Assembly (NCBI GenBank): GCA_028565635.1
Contig: JAOXYB010061090.1
Coordinates: forward strand, 1-10,688
Direction: 5' to 3'
Source of the DNA: Phoronis ovalis
Taxonomy: Eukaryota > Phoronida > Phoronidae
Length of the DNA: 10,688 nt
Below the pieces are notes generated by a model that made no database searches, was not told the DNA's origin, and saw only the letters and a program-made list of their open reading frames with translations. Positions within the stretch are counted from its first letter, which is position 1; each line of letters opens with the position of its first letter. Below, piece by piece: positions 8,694 to 10,688 of the stretch. The translations under genes and the position numbers were made by a program.

Positions 8694-8937
8694 ATGGGTA
8701 CAGAGTTACGAGATTTCTCTCAGAAGGATGAACTGACAGATATCACCCTGGTAGTTGATGGACACAGACTTCATGTACACAAGCAATATCTGGCAGAGTG
8801 GTCTCCTGTATGGAAACGAATGTTCACATCAAACTTTCGGGAAAAGGGTGCTAAAGAGATTCCTCTACCTGGGAAGAAATTGGCGGAAATTGTAGAGTTG
8901 TTACACTGTATTTATCCTTCACAGAAGCCAATAACAG
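8694..8937 (+). CDS. BTB gene exon 1
   Basis: Encodes residues 1-81 and the first base of Asp82, covering the first two thirds of the BTB fold through LLHCIYPSQKPIT. It ends ACAG, followed by GCAAGT. Reading through the donor would stop at TAA 8943-8945 after two more residues. A 5' UTR exon further upstream is possible but not visible; TTTTTAATAG just before 8670 could act as an acceptor. Confidence 0.9.
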
Positions 8938-9659
8938 GCAAGTAAAATGAAAAGCAGAAAGTAAGTTTATTATAATATAGTAAAATTGAGATTGATAGAC
9001 AAAGTAAGGTTTGCAGGTAAGTCTAGTATTTAGTGCATTGGAAAATTATATTTCTTCAAAAAAACAATGGAACAATGCTTTTTATAAAGTTTCATTTTAC
9101 ATTTTATTTATCTTCAGACATGAATGTGATCTTTTTACTCCAACTCGCAGATGAATATCAAATAGATCATTTGAAACAGAGATGTGAAGAATTTCTAGTG
9201 ACACAAATTTCATCACTGCAGACTCTCCTTGTAGCAAAAAGATACAATTTGGATAAACTTTCAATTCGATGTATAGAATATGCAAAAACAAGAACTCTTG
9301 GAGATCTAGAAAGCTGTCCCGAATTCTCACAGTTAGATTTCAAAACACAGTTAGATATTTACAAAGCAAAAATTGATATGATGAGGGAGCATACTACTTA
9401 CTTACAAGGGAGAGAGCGGGAATTGCAACGTAAAACAGACCGAGATCAAGAAAAGAAAGATAAACTACGCCACATTTTACATAATGTGAACAAGTTATGG
9501 GACAGTCCAAATAAAAGATGTTATAAACACATGACAACAGAACCATTCGATTTTTCATGCAAAGAATGTAATGAAAAAGTACAGCGTGAAATAAAAAAGC
9601 TATGTAGCTGTATCGATCCTACTTACGAGAGGCTTAGCAGAACACTCAGCTTTTTGTAA
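8694..9659 (+). CDS. BTB/POZ domain protein with C-terminal Cys/His cluster (2 exons)
   Basis: Exons 8694-8937 and 9118-9659 join into 261 codons plus TAA. Residues 6-110 are a BTB/POZ domain: DFSQKDELTDITLVVDG, LHVHKQYLAEWSPVWKRMF, the IPLPGKK and helix region, then LLQLADEYQIDHLKQRCEEFL. A short helical region follows (about 110-160), then a charged coiled-coil-like stretch (about 163-205). A C-x2-H-x9-C-x2-C cluster (C216, H219, C229, C232) comes next, then CSC at 244-246. BTB domains form dimers and many serve as Cullin-3 adaptors; the substrate or role here is unknown. There is no MATH, Kelch or C2H2 array. The ATG has A at -3 and G at +4, and an in-frame TAG lies upstream at 8667-8669. 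The intron only works as GC-AG. Confidence 0.9.
8938..9117 (+). other. GC-AG intron in the BTB gene
   Basis: The 180-bp intron begins GCAAGT after ACAG and ends TTTATCTTCAG. The nearby GT (GTAAAA at 8943) would put exon 2 in a frame that stops within about a dozen codons. The GC donor restores the BTB sequence exactly (PIT, then D, then MNVIFLLQLADEY). AG|GCAAGT is the known strong consensus for GC-AG introns. Confidence 0.85.
9118..9659 (+). CDS. BTB gene exon 2
   Basis: Completes Asp82 and encodes residues 83-261. It holds the last BTB helices (LLQLADEYQIDHLKQRCEEFL), a post-BTB helical stretch, the Lys/Glu/Arg-rich segment YLQGRERELQRKTDRDQEKK, the Cys/His cluster and the end TLSFL, then TAA at 9657-9659. 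A second possible acceptor (CTCGCAG, at about 9150) would also keep the frame but would delete ten residues of a conserved BTB helix. Confidence 0.9.
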
Positions 9660-9835
9660 TACAAAAAGACGTTTCATGGTAAAAAGTTATAAAGCAGTCA
9701 CTATGATATTCATGATCAACAGAGTGGAACAGAGAAAAAGCAGATGGGTGTGCCAAAGCCACTAGGCTGCTAACTTGCAAGATTTTTACAAACAGGGAGT
9801 ATACAGCAAGAATGATAAAGCTTGGGTATAAAGGA

Positions 9836-9841
9836 AATAAA
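9836..9841 (+). promoter_or_regulatory. Possible polyadenylation signal AATAAA (proximal)
   Basis: Canonical hexamer about 180 bp after the BTB stop codon. The following bases lack an obvious GT-rich element, so it is the weaker of the two. Confidence 0.35.
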
Positions 9842-9911
9842 GGATATGATCGTTAGTCAGTTTGCAAAAAAAAGCAACAGTTACTGTACATTTTTTGTCA
9901 TGAACAATGTA

Positions 9912-9917
9912 AATAAA
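9912..9917 (+). promoter_or_regulatory. Likely polyadenylation signal AATAAA of the BTB gene
   Basis: Canonical hexamer about 250 bp after the stop codon, directly followed by GTGTGTT, which fits a downstream GT-rich element. Confidence 0.5.
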
Positions 9918-9935
9918 GTGTGTTAATGTTAGAGG

Positions 9936-10688
9936 GTCCTTGGTGAGCAGGAATTGTAAGCATCAAGACATGTCGTACGGTTTGCTGCATTCTTTGTTAA
10001 GATTACTTCTAGTCTCCCTTGTTTCCAAAACACAGTAGTCCACATGCAAACATTCATAATTAAGCAATTTTATCGCGGTGTAATGAAAATAACAATGATT
10101 TTTCTGGCATCCTAAACAATTTTTGAGACAAGTAAGATGTTGCAATTTACCTAATAATATATTCAAACTGATACAAAATTGGTTAGATATCTGAGTTAAC
10201 ACCCTCAATGATTTCATGACAAAAATGGCATGATTTTAAGAGCTGAAATGCGAGGTGTAAAGTTTGTCAAAAGAAATTGATGGCTAAATATGTAAATAAC
10301 ACATTAAACCTTTGTATCACAACAGATTGGTCACACATTTTGTTTCAGTAGACTCAATTGACAATTTCTGTTAAAAAGATGGTATTCTTATATGTTTCTA
10401 AAATGATCTATGACCGAAAAAAATAGTGTTAAGTAAATAATTAATTATTCCCACATCCCACCAAGCATTCATTGCTTGGGAAACTTTATGCCTGGTGCTT
10501 CCAACCTTAAAATCCTGTGATTTTTATCATGAACTCATTCTGGGTGTTAACACAGATATCTAACCTATTGTGAATTTGGCATTAGATAGCCAATAGCAAC
10601 CATCGTCTGTAAAATAGATCTTGGACGCGTATTAATATGTCTTTTTTCTCTTTCTTTTTGTTTTTGCCCCTGGGCAGCTATATGAACA
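9936..10688. other. Non-coding right flank
   Basis: I found no supportable gene. A minus-strand ORF of 84 codons (9963-10217) is Cys-rich in its middle but matches no domain I know and has no clear splice or start context. A 7-bp hairpin lies at 10461-10479. The last 60 bases contain a T-rich, pyrimidine-rich run (10639-10662) followed by CAG at about 10676. On the plus strand this could serve as a splice acceptor for an exon beyond the window. Confidence 0.45.
10461..10479. repeat. Short hairpin (7-bp stem, 5-nt loop)
   Basis: CCAAGCA and TGCTTGG flank the loop TTCAT, a perfect 7-bp inverted repeat in a locally less AT-rich patch. There is no coding context. The stem could be a remnant of a mobile element or chance. 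Confidence 0.4.

Larger units (their letters stand above)
9660..9935 (+). other. Probable 3' UTR of the BTB gene
   Basis: AT-rich, without open frame, ending in a region with two canonical AATAAA hexamers. The second is followed by a GT-rich stretch (GTGTGTT at 9919-9925), as expected downstream of a cleavage site, so the transcript probably ends close to 9930. Confidence 0.55.

Noticed and set aside
8943-8948. Canonical GT donor (GTAAAA) for the BTB intron
   Set aside because: Joined to the 9118 acceptor it shifts the frame and meets a stop within about a dozen codons; the GC donor restores the conserved BTB sequence.
9097-9330. Minus-strand ORF of 77 codons
   Set aside because: It lies antisense to BTB exon 2, whose coding sequence is well supported.
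9963-10217. 84-codon minus-strand ORF with a Cys-rich middle
   Set aside because: No recognisable domain, no convincing start or splice context; this length can arise by chance.

Overview
The window looks like animal nuclear DNA: AT-rich by eye, genes split into short exons by GT-AG introns, metazoan domain families and AATAAA polyadenylation signals. No bacterial-style operon, ribosome binding site, tRNA, rRNA or CRISPR array was seen. The exact lineage is not provable here. An intronless-looking left flank carries GGGGAGAT(A)A-type motifs (minus strand: TTATCTCCCC). From memory I associate these with molluscan interspersed DNA, so a mollusc or other lophotrochozoan is my best guess, held weakly.

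Left and centre (1453-6048, minus strand): eight exons of a LOTUS (OST-HTH) plus Tudor domain protein of the TDRD7/TDRD5 type, a germ-granule and piRNA-pathway family. All seven internal junctions have usable splice sites and matching phases. They join into 371 continuous codons: the end of a LOTUS domain, a Ser-rich linker, a complete extended Tudor domain with a YVDFGN-type motif, and the first half of another Tudor domain. The gene is incomplete at both ends. The missing 5' exons lie to the right of 6048, and one 44-nt candidate is at 6877-6920. The missing 3' exons lie to the left of 1453; a poor candidate is at 1205-1294, and otherwise they are off the window.

Right (8694-9659, plus strand): a compact two-exon gene for a 261-residue BTB/POZ protein. 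It has a coiled-coil-like segment and a C-terminal Cys/His cluster (C-x2-H-x9-C-x2-C). The only intron frame that works uses a GC-AG intron. Polyadenylation signals follow at 9836 and 9912.

The two genes are on opposite strands and head toward each other's 5' sides. Either the BTB gene is the divergent neighbour of the Tudor gene, or it lies inside a long 5' intron of it; the window does not decide. No functional link between them is visible. The remaining sequence is AT-rich intronic or intergenic DNA with a few short repeats.
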